This document shows, one piece after another, positions 35,231-44,923 of a stretch of DNA of 64,000 bases. A program made the translations under genes and the position numbers. The stretch comes from Mesorhizobium denitrificans. Lineage in GTDB: Bacteria; Pseudomonadota; Alphaproteobacteria; Rhizobiales; Rhizobiaceae. The stretch lies in the NCBI RefSeq assembly GCF_003403035.1, contig NZ_QURN01000006.1, positions 289,057 to 353,056 of the forward strand, read 5' to 3'. Position 1 is the first letter of the stretch; each line of letters begins with the position of its first letter. A model generated the notes under the pieces. It searched no databases. It had not been told where the DNA came from and worked only from the letters and a program-made list of their open reading frames with translations.

Positions 35231-36700
35231 ATGGGCGATCAAGGGCTCGGCGCCCAGCATGTCGACGAAGAGCAAGGCTTGTCCTTCAAGGAAGTTATTC
35301 GGAGACTTTGGGCACATCGGGTGGTGCTCGCATTATTGCCACTGTTTTTTCTGGGCTTGGGAATTGCGGCGACCTTGGCATTCAAGGCACATGATCGAAG
35401 CATTATATCCTATCAGGTCAAGCTTCTCGGTATACGCAACGGCACATACCCAAACGGTACAGCCTTTTCGCCGAATGATTTGAAATCTGGCGCAACGCTT
35501 GCAAGACTGGCCGAAAAGTTCGGGCTGGAGGCTGAGGAACTGGAAGCCGCCATCGCCATAAATTACGACAACCCGGTGTCCACCGGCATCACCAGCAAAT
35601 ACGAGCAGAAACTCAGTGTTCGAAATATGCAGCCTGCTGTTATCGACAGCATCAATACTGCATACGCGGACGAACTGGCCACATCTATGCGTAGCGGTTT
35701 GCGCATTGATGTTAATAACGCGATATTGGGGCTCACCTATAACGATGCCATTTCATTGGCGTTCGCGATACCGCCCACCTGGAACGAAACTTATCTAAAA
35801 AACAACCGCGTGCTTGCTGATACCAAGCTCAGCGAGATTGCGGTCACGCCAATTCCGCAGGCTATTTCCGGCAGTGCCAGACTATTGGTGGCGGGCGAGC
35901 AGCTCTATCGCATTGAGGATGGGCTGAAAATAATCAGCGAGGATAACCGGCTCTCCGGCCTTACGACTTCGGAAGGCATGAACGCCAACGATCTGAAAAA
36001 TATGGTGACGGAGTTTCGAACGGCCTACTTCAATCCCTTGATGGCCGGCGGGTTTTCGGCGCAAGACCCGGTTGCCGTTACCTATCGGGAAGCGATGACG
36101 CGTCAGATCGAAATTCTCAAAAATCTCATATCCGGCCTTGATGGAAATCTGGCTCGCTTGACGGGTCGTGAGATATCCCAGTCCGCGGATTTCGGCTTCG
36201 CTCAAGGGCCGAATCTCGATCAAGGTGCATTGGAAACGGTCATATCGCTCGTCAAGGACAGCACTTATGCCTCTTACGTTGAGGAACAACTGGATAAGCG
36301 TCAAAGTTTGATCGGCGAAATGTCTACGGTGCGCTCCCGCTTAGATACGCTCATCTTCCAGAAAGATTCGGAAAATCTGGCAATGCCGACGCTTACACTT
36401 CCGGTCGAGAACAGACTGGCCGAACTGGGCCTCAAATACCGGGATCTGTTTGCCGCGGCCCAGTCCCGCTTGATCCAGACAAGTGGTCGTTTTTACCGGG
36501 TGGCAAGCACGCCTGCCGCGTCTTCGCGCAGCATTATCGAAAACATTGCGGTGCCGGGTGCTGCTTTCATTGCGGGCCTTATTATCGCACTAATTTATGC
36601 GTTGCTCTCGCATTCGGTTCGGTCGGCGTTGCGGGAGAAGAGAAGTGTGGCACCTGTGCCAATCCGCATGATCGCCAAGACGGAGCGCGCCCAAAATTAG
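35231..36700 (+). CDS. Wzz-like polysaccharide chain-length/export membrane protein
   Basis: A 489 aa protein with the co-polymerase layout: an N-terminal transmembrane helix (VVLALLPLFFLGLGIAATLAF), a large periplasmic region and a C-terminal helix (NIAVPGAAFIAGLIIALIYALL). The N-terminal LSFKEVIRRLWAHRVVLAL is typical of Wzz/capsule-export proteins; no Walker tyrosine kinase domain is present. The ATG at 35231 follows GAGAGGC; another in-frame ATG at 35219 is possible. The gene and its AT-rich promoter region look lower in GC than neighbours, suggesting acquisition. Substrate polysaccharide unknown. Confidence 0.72.
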   Translation: MGDQGLGAQHVDEEQGLSFKEVIRRLWAHRVVLALLPLFFLGLGIAATLAFKAHDRSIISYQVKLLGIRNGTYPNGTAFSPNDLKSGATLARLAEKFGLEAEELEAAIAINYDNPVSTGITSKYEQKLSVRNMQPAVIDSINTAYADELATSMRSGLRIDVNNAILGLTYNDAISLAFAIPPTWNETYLKNNRVLADTKLSEIAVTPIPQAISGSARLLVAGEQLYRIEDGLKIISEDNRLSGLTTSEGMNANDLKNMVTEFRTAYFNPLMAGGFSAQDPVAVTYREAMTRQIEILKNLISGLDGNLARLTGREISQSADFGFAQGPNLDQGALETVISLVKDSTYASYVEEQLDKRQSLIGEMSTVRSRLDTLIFQKDSENLAMPTLTLPVENRLAELGLKYRDLFAAAQSRLIQTSGRFYRVASTPAASSRSIIENIAVPGAAFIAGLIIALIYALLSHSVRSALREKRSVAPVPIRMIAKTERAQN

Positions 36701-36779
36701 CAGGTACTGACCCTGGGCGCTTGACGTTACCGGAATATAAGAGTGTGCTAACACTCAATTATATCTGCGGAGAGCCTCG

Positions 36780-37187
36780 ATGAAGAGGTTTGCACTTTTT
36801 GGGGCGGCTGCCCTTTTCTTCTGTGCGTCAAGCCATCCTGGCTTTGCGCAGGAAAAATCATGCCGCCAAAACAATCCCGTAAATACGCTGGAAGCGATGT
36901 GGGATGCCCTTGGTCGATGTTGGCAGGCACCGGTCGGTAGCAAGGGAATGGAAGTTACGGTCCGGTTTTCGCTAAAGCGCGACGGCTCACTCTATGGCAA
37001 GCCGCAAATTACTTGGCTCAAGAAAGATGGCAGCGAGAGAGAACGCAAGGATTTCGTTGCTTCGGTATTCGGTGCGCTCGAAACCGTACTGCCAATTCCT
37101 TTCACCGAATCAATGGGCAAAGCGGTTGCAGGTCGCCCGCTGACAATACGTTTCAGCAGTCGCGATCCAAATGAAAAGACGCTCTAG
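36780..37187 (+). CDS. Secreted TonB C-terminal-like small protein
   Basis: A 135 aa protein with a signal peptide (MKRFALFGAAALFFCASSHPGFA, likely cleavage before QEKSC) and a domain reading WDALGRCWQAPVGSKGMEVTVRFSLKRDGSLYG...PIPFTESMGKAVAGRPLTIRF, which resembles TonB/TolA C-terminal folds. It follows the Wzz-like gene after 79 bp on the same strand. A terminator hairpin overlaps its stop codon. Its role is unknown; periplasmic structural or export helper is a guess. Confidence 0.68.
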   Translation: MKRFALFGAAALFFCASSHPGFAQEKSCRQNNPVNTLEAMWDALGRCWQAPVGSKGMEVTVRFSLKRDGSLYGKPQITWLKKDGSERERKDFVASVFGALETVLPIPFTESMGKAVAGRPLTIRFSSRDPNEKTL

Positions 37188-37205
37188 GAGGCCCAGAGCG
37201 TCTTT
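37175..37205. terminator. Bidirectional terminator between the TonB-like gene and the parvulin
   Basis: AAAGACGCTC (37175-37184) and GAGCGTCTTT (37196-37205) form a perfect 10 bp stem with an 11-base loop containing the TAG stop of the TonB-like gene. The A-run before and T-run after make it usable from both sides, matching the convergent gene arrangement. Confidence 0.8.
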
Positions 37206-37229
37206 CTGAAATTCCGATGCGCATTTAGA

Positions 37230-38156
37230 TCAGGGCTTAGGCGCTTCCATGCCTTCGACCGACTTTTTCAAAGCCGGGTCATCAATCTGGATCTTCGCAG
37301 CTTCGCGCAGGCTCTTGATCAGCGCGAGATACTTGTCGCGAAGCACGAGCGAACGAACCTGGTCCTTTACTTCGTCAAAAGCAGGCGGTTGCTTGGCGCG
37401 CTTGTCTTCAACCTTGATGACGTGGAAGCCGAACTGCGTCTGCACCGGCGTCTTTGTATAGGTGCCCGGTGCGAGCGCGAAAGCGGCCTTCTCGAATTCA
37501 GGCACCATCTGGCCAGCGGAGAAATAGCCAAGGTCGCCGCCATTGGCGCCCGAACCTGGATCGGTCGACTTTTCCTTGGCTATATCTTCAAATTTCTTGC
37601 CCGCATCGAGGTCCTTGATGATCGCTTCGGCCTCTTCCTTGGTCTTCACGAGAATGTGGCGAGCGTGCACTTCGTTTTCGGCAGGCTGCGCCGCGATTTC
37701 CTTGTCATAGCGGGCGCGAATCTCATCATCCGTGATCTTCGCCTGCACTTCCTTGTCGATCACAGCTGCGTGCAGGGCGCGCTGTTGCAAGAAAGCAAGA
37801 CGGCGCTGCATATCCGCATCTTTATCGATACCCTTGGCTGCGGCCTCGGCGGCCATCAGTTTGATTTCGATCACTGCCGACAGGGCCGCGGCGCGCTTCT
37901 GCTCTTCCGGCAGGCGAGCAAATTGTTGGTCCAGATCCTCGATAGCCAGATCAAGATCGGCTTCCGTGATCGATTGCCCGTTTACTTTGGCAAGAACTGT
38001 GTCTGGCGCGGGTTTCGGCGCGGGTTGCGCTGCTGCGGGCGGCGGCGTTTCTGCCGGCTTTGCGTCCTGCGCGTAAGCGGCAAAACCTGCGCCGGATGAC
38101 AGCATAATTGCAAGCGAAAGCCGAATAAGGGACGCACGGCGGTTGGAGGAGGGCAT
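37230..38156 (-). CDS. Periplasmic parvulin-type peptidyl-prolyl isomerase
   Basis: A 308 aa protein with a signal peptide (RLSLAIMLSSGAGFAAYA), an Ala/Pro-rich linker, a SurA-like N-terminal region (VLAKVNGQSITEADLDLAIEDLDQQFARLP) and a parvulin domain (HARHILVKTKEEAEAIIKDLDAGKKFEDIAKEKSTDPGSG...FGFHVIKVED). It folds exported proteins, probably outer-membrane ones. It is divergent from secA with 253 bp between starts, the usual Rhizobiales arrangement, so secretion motor and periplasmic chaperone share a regulatory region. Confidence 0.94.
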   Translation of the reverse strand: MPSSNRRASLIRLSLAIMLSSGAGFAAYAQDAKPAETPPPAAAQPAPKPAPDTVLAKVNGQSITEADLDLAIEDLDQQFARLPEEQKRAAALSAVIEIKLMAAEAAAKGIDKDADMQRRLAFLQQRALHAAVIDKEVQAKITDDEIRARYDKEIAAQPAENEVHARHILVKTKEEAEAIIKDLDAGKKFEDIAKEKSTDPGSGANGGDLGYFSAGQMVPEFEKAAFALAPGTYTKTPVQTQFGFHVIKVEDKRAKQPPAFDEVKDQVRSLVLRDKYLALIKSLREAAKIQIDDPALKKSVEGMEAPKP

Positions 38157-38409
38157 CTACGGGGACTCCGATAAGAAAGGAGCGGGCACCTACCCGCTGA
38201 AAACGGCTAAAAATGTGGCGGAATCGCAAGTGCAACAGCGTTTAGTTGCCACGTTGACATCGCCTCTGCCCCCTCTTATCTGTCCACCACCTCTGCGTCC
38301 AGAAGCGATTTTGGGCGCTTTTCGTTTTGCTTCGAATCCGGCCCTGTAAAAACTGTGTGTCGGTTTCGCCCGGTTCCCAACCGGTGAGCGTCAATTGAAA
38401 GGGCCATTG

Positions 38410-41115
38410 ATGGTCAGCTTCGGCAACCTCGCTCGCAAGATCTTCGGTTCATCGAATGATCGGCGCGTAAAAGGCATGCGTCCACGCGTTGACGCAATTA
38501 ACGCGCTGGAGCCCGAAATTTCCGCACTCTCGGATGAAGCGCTGCGGGCAAAGACCGAGGAGTTCAAGAATCAGTTGGCCAATGGCGCCACGCTGGACGA
38601 TATCCTGATCCCGGCCTTTGCGACTGTACGCGAAGCCGCGAAGCGCGCCCTCGGCCTGCGTCCCTTCGACGTGCAGCTCATGGGTGGCATGGTTCTGCAT
38701 GGCGGAAACATTGCCGAAATGCGCACCGGCGAGGGCAAGACGCTGGTCGCCACTTTGCCCGTCTATCTGAATGCGCTTGCAGGCAAGGGCGTGCATGTCG
38801 TTACGGTCAATGATTATCTCGCCAGCCGCGACGCAGAGTGGATGGGCCGTGTTTACGGGTTCCTCGGCTTGACAACCGGCGTGATCGTGCACGGGCTGGA
38901 CGATGAGCAGCGCCGCGCCGCTTACAATTGTGACATTACTTACGCGACGAACAACGAACTTGGCTTCGATTATCTGCGCGACAACATGAAATATGAGCGC
39001 GCGCAAATGGTGCAGCGCCCGCATTTCTACGCGATCGTCGACGAGGTCGACTCGATCCTTATCGATGAAGCGCGCACGCCGCTCATCATCTCCGGGCCGC
39101 TCGAAGATCGCTCGGAAATGTATAACACCGTGGACGCGTTGGTCACGAATCTGGAGCCCGCAGACTACGAGGTTGACGAAAAGCAGCGCACGGCCATCTT
39201 CACCGAAGAAGGCACTGAAAAGATGGAGACTTTGCTTAACGAGGCTGGGCTCCTGCGCGGCGAATCGCTCTACGACGTCGAGAACGTCGCGATGGTTCAC
39301 CACGTCAATAACGCGTTGAAGGCACATAGGCTTTTCCAGCGCGACAAGGATTACATCGTCCGCAACAATGAAGTCGTCATCATCGACGAATTCACGGGCC
39401 GCATGATGCCGGGTCGCCGCTATTCCGAGGGTCTGCATCAGGCGCTGGAAGCGAAAGAGCATGTTGCGATCCAGCCGGAAAACCAGACGCTGGCTTCCAT
39501 TACGTTCCAGAACTATTTCCGCATGTACAAGAAGCTGGCCGGCATGACCGGCACGGCGCTGACCGAAGCGGAAGAGTTCGCGAATATCTACAATCTCGGG
39601 GTGACCGAAATTCCGACCAACGTAACGGTCCAGCGCATTGACGAGGACGATGAGGTTTACCGCAGCGTCGAAGAAAAATATCGCGCCATCGTTCGCGAGA
39701 TTCGCGAGGCCAACAAGAAAGGCCAGCCGATCCTCGTCGGCACAACCTCCATCGAAAAGTCCGAACTTCTCGCTGACCGGCTGCGCCAGGAAGGCATCAA
39801 GGATTTTCAGGTGCTGAACGCCCGTTACCACGAGCAGGAAGCCGCGATTGTTGCGCAGGCTGGCCGTCCCGGCGCTGTCACCATCGCGACGAACATGGCC
39901 GGTCGCGGCACCGACATTCAGCTTGGCGGCAACGCAGACATGCGCATCGCCGAAGAACTGGCTGATGTGCCTGCCGGGCCGGAGCGCGATGCGAAGGAAA
40001 AGGCGATCCGCGCCGATATCGCGAAGCTGAAGGAAGCCGCGTTGGGCGCTGGCGGCCTTTATGTGCTTGCGACGGAGCGGCACGAATCACGCCGCATCGA
40101 CAACCAGCTACGTGGTCGCTCGGGTCGTCAGGGCGATCCCGGACGTTCCAAATTCTACCTGTCCATTCAGGACGATCTGATGCGGATTTTCGGGTCCGAC
40201 CGTATGGATGGCATGCTGCAAAAGCTCGGCCTGAAAGACGATGAGGCGATCATCCATCCCTGGATCAACAAGGCGCTGGAAAAGGCTCAGAAGAAGGTCG
40301 AAGCCCGCAACTTCGATATCCGCAAGAACCTGCTGAAATATGATGACGTCATGAACGATCAGCGCAAGGTCGTGTTCGATCAGCGCCTTTCGCTCATGGA
40401 TGGTGAAAACCTCACCGAAACCACTGCCGAGATGCGGCAGGACGTCGTTGACGACCTGATCCAGCGCTTCATCCCGGAAACGGCCTACGCCGAGCAGTGG
40501 GACATTCAGGGCTTCAAGCAGGCTGTTCTCGAACAGCTCAATCTCGATCTGCCGGTCGATGAGTGGGCCAAGGAAGAGGGTATCGCCGAAGAAGAAATGA
40601 GTGAGCGCCTGACCAACGCCGCCAATGCTGCCGCGGAAGACCGAGCAACGCGCTTCGGCCCGGAAATCATGGCCTATGTGGAGCGTTCCGTCGTTCTGCA
40701 AACGCTCGACCAGCTATGGCGCGAGCATATCGTCAATCTCGACCATCTCCGCTCGGTAATCGGTTTCCGCGGCTACGCTCAGCGCGATCCGTTGAACGAA
40801 TACAAATCCGAATCGTTCGAGATGTTCCAGGCCATGCTGTCGAACCTGCGGCAGGCGGTTACTGCGCAGTTGATGCGTGTCGAACTCGTGCGAGAGGCTG
40901 CCGATGCACCGCCGCCGGCGGCGCCCCAGACTTTCGGCCATCACATCGATGCGACGACCGGTGAGGATGATTTCGGCGAGGGCGCGGAAGACGCCTATGT
41001 CGATCCGACGCAGCGCGATCCGAACAATCCTCGCACTTGGGGCAAGGTTGGGCGCAATGAGCCATGCCCATGCGGATCGGGCAAGAAGTTCAAGCACTGC
41101 CACGGAGCATTCTAG
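38410..41115 (+). CDS. secA: Preprotein translocase ATPase SecA
   Basis: A 901 aa motor of the Sec pathway. The N-terminal DEAD-like ATPase has the motif [20 protein letters not shown], then [19 protein letters not shown], followed by the preprotein cross-linking domain, second helicase domain ([15 protein letters not shown]) and the C-terminal zinc-binding tail [18 protein letters not shown]. The ATG at 38410 ([13 protein letters not shown]) is the family start; a longer open frame adds only five codons. A short hairpin (GGAGCCT/AGGCTCC, 41115-41134) follows the stop. Confidence 0.97.
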   Translation: MVSFGNLARKIFGSSNDRRVKGMRPRVDAINALEPEISALSDEALRAKTEEFKNQLANGATLDDILIPAFATVREAAKRALGLRPFDVQLMGGMVLHGGNIAEMRTGEGKTLVATLPVYLNALAGKGVHVVTVNDYLASRDAEWMGRVYGFLGLTTGVIVHGLDDEQRRAAYNCDITYATNNELGFDYLRDNMKYERAQMVQRPHFYAIVDEVDSILIDEARTPLIISGPLEDRSEMYNTVDALVTNLEPADYEVDEKQRTAIFTEEGTEKMETLLNEAGLLRGESLYDVENVAMVHHVNNALKAHRLFQRDKDYIVRNNEVVIIDEFTGRMMPGRRYSEGLHQALEAKEHVAIQPENQTLASITFQNYFRMYKKLAGMTGTALTEAEEFANIYNLGVTEIPTNVTVQRIDEDDEVYRSVEEKYRAIVREIREANKKGQPILVGTTSIEKSELLADRLRQEGIKDFQVLNARYHEQEAAIVAQAGRPGAVTIATNMAGRGTDIQLGGNADMRIAEELADVPAGPERDAKEKAIRADIAKLKEAALGAGGLYVLATERHESRRIDNQLRGRSGRQGDPGRSKFYLSIQDDLMRIFGSDRMDGMLQKLGLKDDEAIIHPWINKALEKAQKKVEARNFDIRKNLLKYDDVMNDQRKVVFDQRLSLMDGENLTETTAEMRQDVVDDLIQRFIPETAYAEQWDIQGFKQAVLEQLNLDLPVDEWAKEEGIAEEEMSERLTNAANAAAEDRATRFGPEIMAYVERSVVLQTLDQLWREHIVNLDHLRSVIGFRGYAQRDPLNEYKSESFEMFQAMLSNLRQAVTAQLMRVELVREAADAPPPAAPQTFGHHIDATTGEDDFGEGAEDAYVDPTQRDPNNPRTWGKVGRNEPCPCGSGKKFKHCHGAF

Positions 41116-41125
41116 GAGCCTTCAA

Positions 41126-41494
41126 TCAGGCTCCAGACTTGCTGGCTTTCATCTGCTCGTGAAATGCGAGGCGCAGCCTCCCATTGCGGCGCATATAGAG
41201 GCTCGTGCAGCGGGCGGATAATTCGGAGTTTTTGCCTGTCACGCTGCCTCGCGCGCGATAAGTTATGATCGCCGCATCATTGTCGAGCGCCAGAAATTCC
41301 ATCTCGTCGAGTTCGACATTTGCCCAGCGCTGACCATCTGCATCCAGTCGCTTGATGCGCGCCAACGCGTCCTCCCGCGTGATCGGGGCGTCGCTATTCA
41401 TATAGATTACCGCGTCTTTCAACACATAAGATCGACAGACTTCGGCTTTACTTTTCCAAAGCAGCCGCTCCAAGGCGAGTAACTTGTCGCGCAT
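41126..41494 (-). CDS. NTF2-like (DUF4440) small protein
   Basis: A 121 aa protein starting at 41494 (MRDKLLALERLLWKS). The pattern YVLKDAVIYMNSDAPITREDALARI, then VELDEMEFLALDNDAAIITYRARGSVTGKNSELSARCTSLYMRRNGRLRLAFHEQMK is that of SnoaL/DUF4440-type cone-shaped domains. It is convergent to secA with only 10 bp between stops. Function unknown. Confidence 0.8.
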   Translation of the reverse strand: MRDKLLALERLLWKSKAEVCRSYVLKDAVIYMNSDAPITREDALARIKRLDADGQRWANVELDEMEFLALDNDAAIITYRARGSVTGKNSELSARCTSLYMRRNGRLRLAFHEQMKASKSGA

Positions 41495-41612
41495 GGTGAA
41501 ACCTAAAATATGAATCGAATTGCTATTAGGCAAATATAGGTAATCACAGAAGCATTGCGTCCGCAATTCATAATTCACTTATAATTGATAAGTAATATTG
41601 ACTGAGCTATTT

Positions 41613-42092
41613 TCAGCCAGACAGAGCTGCCAGTTCGGCATCGGGAATCGGCTGTGAGCCGCAAGCCTGATCCATCAGCACGGCGCGTACACGCACCGCT
41701 GGCGCATCAAGCCCGGCATAGCGCTTCAACCTGTTCAGGTAGTGTTGGGTGAGCGGGCCGATCAAGGGCTGTTGCGCAGCGAGCGCGCCGCTGGCGGAAT
41801 AGACCAGTGTTCTATCCTTCGAGGCCCAGCTTACGATATTTCTATGCCAGCCCTGCGGCGAAACATTTGCGATCTGGATGCGGCAGCCATCGCGCGTGCC
41901 GGTAATCCATTGTGGATCGGTGTTCGGCGGGGCCATCTGAACGGCGAAATGATTGTTTTCGAGCAAGGCGACAATGTCGTCGTCGCCCGGATACATCAAA
42001 GCATCGTTGGCGCGGCCGTCGGCCTGCACCTTCAGCCCCAGGCTGACGACGCCGACAAGCGCGAGCACTAGACTAAGCGCGAGCCGGGACAT
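41613..42092 (-). CDS. Exosortase-linked membrane-anchored protein, unknown function
   Basis: A 159 aa protein with an N-terminal signal anchor (MSRLALSLVLALVGVVSLGL) and a periplasmic domain that includes DGCRIQIANVSPQGWHRNIVSWAS and a terminal cysteine in DQACGSQPIPD. It overlaps the exosortase gene by 20 bp and is certainly cotranscribed. By position and layout it is comparable to EpsI-type exosortase accessory proteins, but no sequence match to a named family is claimed. Confidence 0.7.
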   Translation of the reverse strand: MSRLALSLVLALVGVVSLGLKVQADGRANDALMYPGDDDIVALLENNHFAVQMAPPNTDPQWITGTRDGCRIQIANVSPQGWHRNIVSWASKDRTLVYSASGALAAQQPLIGPLTQHYLNRLKRYAGLDAPAVRVRAVLMDQACGSQPIPDAELAALSG

Positions 42093-42930
42093 CGGGCGTA
42101 ATCCATTTATAGTAGATCGAGAGAACTGCAACGATTGACAGCCACTCGGCAGCCGTCGCGCCCACTGTACCGTGGATCAGATCGTAATAGGTTGGAAAGA
42201 AGGCAATCGCGCTCATACGGGTCACGTTGATCGCTACGGTCGTAGCGCAAGCAAGCACAACTGCTTTCAGCACTGAAAACGACCAGGAGCGGTTAGCCAA
42301 GCTCATGAACAGCAAGCCGCAGAGCATCGAGAGCGAAACATTGGTCAGCGATGAGCAAGCAGGCTCGAGAAAGAGCACGCCCGTTCCATCCCAGAACGGA
42401 ATGGTGTTGCCGGAGGAGCCGGTGCCCACCACCAGCCCGACCATTTTGGCGTCTATCGAGAGAATGGTGTTGCTCATGCTGGCAAACAGCAACCGCGCCC
42501 ACAGCATTGGAATTGTTATGCCGAACATAAGCATGCCTGCGCGGCACAGCGTTTCGCCCCGGCTGCTGGTCCATATCAGATAGATCGAAAGAAGGGCGAC
42601 GCCGATCCAACTCGCCGCTGCCATGGGGAACAGGAATGCGAGGCATGCCGCGACTGCGACTGCATAATCCGGCAGGCGAATAGGCGAATCTTCAGCTTGC
42701 CTGAGCAGCCAGAACACGCCGCCTGCAGCAACCCAGATAAGGGCGCTTACGCCAAAGGTGTCGAAAAATGCGCCGAGAAACCCGCTGCTTGCGATAGACT
42801 TCAACACGCGTTCGCTGATGCCGTTGGCAAAGCCTACAGCAAATAGCGCAGCATAGAACTGAGCGCGCGTCATGCGCGTAGTTGCAGATATTCCCGTCGC
42901 CCCCGCGAGGGAAAGAGATTGCGCCGCCAT
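42073..42930 (-). CDS. Exosortase family protein
   Basis: A 285 aa multi-pass protein with about eight hydrophobic helices. The putative catalytic triad of exosortases is visible: C192 in LEPACSSLTN, R238 in INVTRM and H253 in LIHGTVG. Exosortases are transpeptidases that recognise a C-terminal signal (short motif, helix, basic tail) on exported proteins, usually in polysaccharide-producing bacteria. A predicted substrate with such a tail lies 77 bp upstream. Which Xrt subfamily it belongs to cannot be decided here. The ATG at 42930 has a weak ribosome-binding site; a start at 42873 is possible. Confidence 0.88.
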   Translation of the reverse strand: MAAQSLSLAGATGISATTRMTRAQFYAALFAVGFANGISERVLKSIASSGFLGAFFDTFGVSALIWVAAGGVFWLLRQAEDSPIRLPDYAVAVAACLAFLFPMAAASWIGVALLSIYLIWTSSRGETLCRAGMLMFGITIPMLWARLLFASMSNTILSIDAKMVGLVVGTGSSGNTIPFWDGTGVLFLEPACSSLTNVSLSMLCGLLFMSLANRSWSFSVLKAVVLACATTVAINVTRMSAIAFFPTYYDLIHGTVGATAAEWLSIVAVLSIYYKWITPDVPARA

Positions 42931-43007
42931 TTCCGTATCCCGCCCAGAATACTCGTCACGCCATTAGCTTGGGCAAATGGCGTGACATTTATTGTTGCCC
43001 CCGGAAA

Positions 43008-43214
43008 TTACTTCTTCCCACGGCGGCGGAACAATACATATCCACCAGCAATTGCGAGTGCCGGGATTCCAAGGCCAAGGATCGGACCAGGGGCGGAGTG
43101 TGAACTGCCACCACCATCGCCGCCCTTCGGCGGAATCACGCCAAAGGCGTTAGCCGGAACAATATACATGAGAGCCACGACGGCTCCCGCGATGAGCGCT
43201 TTTGAAAGTTGCAC
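43008..43214 (-). CDS. Tiny exosortase substrate with PGP-type C-terminal sorting signal
   Basis: A 68 aa protein composed almost only of export and sorting signals: signal peptide (LSKALIAGAVVALMYIVPANA), a short Gly/Ser-rich spacer (PPKGGDGGGSSHS), then APGPILGLGIP, a hydrophobic helix and the basic end RRRGKK. This is the tripartite layout of PEP-CTERM-like domains, with PGP in place of PEP. The GTG at 43214 is chosen as start because AGGAAGGG precedes it; an upstream ATG at 43235 would place that ribosome site inside the gene. It probably belongs to the exosortase encoded next to it. Confidence 0.8.
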   Translation of the reverse strand: MQLSKALIAGAVVALMYIVPANAFGVIPPKGGDGGGSSHSAPGPILGLGIPALAIAGGYVLFRRRGKK

Positions 43215-43516
43215 TTCTAACCCTTCCTGAGACATGAGTAGCACGACAACAGTTTTATGCGCACGCGCGCGAGTTGAAAGCCTAGGAAAGGGTGTAATAA
43301 GGCTTATGCATTGGGCGTAGAACAAAGTCGCTATGCGAGCGGCAATATAGCTACCAATTCACTAATGACTGCGCATAAAACGTAGCAAAGTCACTGATTT
43401 GGCAGTTTCTCAGCCGGAAAATCTTTGGTCTACATACATCATTTGATCTGCTAGCCGAACCGAATGTTAAAAACTCTTCGATACGGCCTGCTGTGGCCTG
43501 AACCGGAGAGTTCCAT

Positions 43517-44923
43517 TTGCGATTTTCCGCCGAAGCAACTGCGGAACGCTTCTTGCCGGAGCGGTTGAGCGCGCGGGTGCAGCCTTTGCTCGCCCGGCTC
43601 GATGCTGTGCTTTTCGCTAATGATGAGCGCGCGGCAGCAGGCCGCATGTCTCTGGCTGCATTCTCCATCCGCGTCGTTAGCGCCTTTATCACGCTGGTGA
43701 TGCAGATTTTTCTCGCCCGCTGGATGGAGAGCTTCGAGTATGGAATTTTCGTGCTGGTCTGGACCACCGTCATCATAGCCGGATCGGTCGCCAGCCTCGG
43801 TTTTCACACCACCGTCATTCGCTATGTGTCGGAATATCGCGAAAAGGGGATGCAGGGCGAACTGCACGGCATTTTGCTCACAAGCCGCCTTTTCACGCTG
43901 GTGCTGTCGAGTGCTATTGCCGCGTTGGGCATCGCTGGTATCTGGCTGCTGCAGCCGTGGATCGAAAACTACTACGTGATTCCCTTCTATCTCGGCATGG
44001 TCTGCATGCCGATGGTCGCGCTCGGCGATGTTCTGCAAGGCATCGCGCGGGGTAATTCATGGGCCTATTGGGCGCTTGGGCCCATCTACATCATCCGCCC
44101 GACGCTGATCCTGCTGTTCATGGGGGCCGCGCTGCTGCTGGGAATGCGGCCAGATGCTCCCACCGCAATGCTGGCCGCAATCGCCGCCACGTATGTCACG
44201 ACACTCGGCCAGATGGCTGGCATAAGGTGGAATATCTCCAAAATTATCACCCCTGCCATACCGAAGTTCCATCTGCGGGAATGGATCATCGTTTCGCTTC
44301 CCATTTTTCTGGTCGAAGGTTTCTTTTTCCTGCTGACCAATATGGATGTGCTGATGGTCGGCTTCTTCATGGAGCCCCATGACGTCGGCATTTACTTCGC
44401 CACCGTGAAAACATTGGCCCTGGTGCACTTCGTCTATTTCGCAGTGAAGGCCGGTGCTGCGCAGCGCTATGCGCAGTTCACGCATTCCGATCCGGTGCGT
44501 TTGGCGCATTTTGCGCGCGAAACCGTGTCGTGGACGTTCTGGCCATCGCTTGCGCTGGCGGTGTTCATTCTGCTGATCGGCAGGCCGATGCTGCACCTGT
44601 TTGGTACGGATTTTGTGTCCGGTTATCCGCTGCTGTTCATCCAGATGATCGGGGTTGTTGCGCGTGCTGCGGTCGGGCCTGCGGAGAGCCTGCTCACCAT
44701 GAGCGGCAACCAGAATTCCTGTGCCCTCGTTTACGGCGCAACACTTGTTCTGAACCTGACACTTTGCGTTATCCTCATTCCTGCATTCGGGCTTTGGGGC
44801 GCGGCTATAGCAACCGCGCTTTCCATGACGTTCGAGGCCGCGGCCTTGTCGTGGACCGTGTGGAGGCGGTTGGGAGTCGCGATGGCGATTTTCATACCCC
44901 CGCCACCGAGAGTCAGTACATGA
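43517..44923 (+). CDS. Polysaccharide flippase (Wzx/MATE-like oligosaccharide exporter)
   Basis: A 468 aa membrane protein with 12-14 hydrophobic helices and the polysaccharide-synthase start SLAAFSIRVVSAFITLVMQIFLARWMESFEYGIFVLVWTTV. It should flip lipid-linked sugar units across the inner membrane. The start codon appears to be TTG at 43517, with GGAG 9 bases before. Its stop overlaps the next gene in an ATGA. A 302 bp gap separates it from the tiny substrate gene; I see only promoters there. Confidence 0.85.
   Translation: MRFSAEATAERFLPERLSARVQPLLARLDAVLFANDERAAAGRMSLAAFSIRVVSAFITLVMQIFLARWMESFEYGIFVLVWTTVIIAGSVASLGFHTTVIRYVSEYREKGMQGELHGILLTSRLFTLVLSSAIAALGIAGIWLLQPWIENYYVIPFYLGMVCMPMVALGDVLQGIARGNSWAYWALGPIYIIRPTLILLFMGAALLLGMRPDAPTAMLAAIAATYVTTLGQMAGIRWNISKIITPAIPKFHLREWIIVSLPIFLVEGFFFLLTNMDVLMVGFFMEPHDVGIYFATVKTLALVHFVYFAVKAGAAQRYAQFTHSDPVRLAHFARETVSWTFWPSLALAVFILLIGRPMLHLFGTDFVSGYPLLFIQMIGVVARAAVGPAESLLTMSGNQNSCALVYGATLVLNLTLCVILIPAFGLWGAAIATALSMTFEAAALSWTVWRRLGVAMAIFIPPPPRVST

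Noticed and set aside
38449..40083. 544-codon open frame opposite secA
   Set aside because: Antisense shadow of secA with no motifs.
41115..41134. secA terminator hairpin GGAGCCT/AGGCTCC
   Set aside because: Only a 7 bp stem and no T-run; mentioned under secA but not called as a terminator.
44530..44919. Possible N-terminal extension of the CelD-like acyltransferase
   Set aside because: It overlaps the flippase gene in another frame and lacks any ribosome-binding site; the ATGA-coupled start at 44920 is better.
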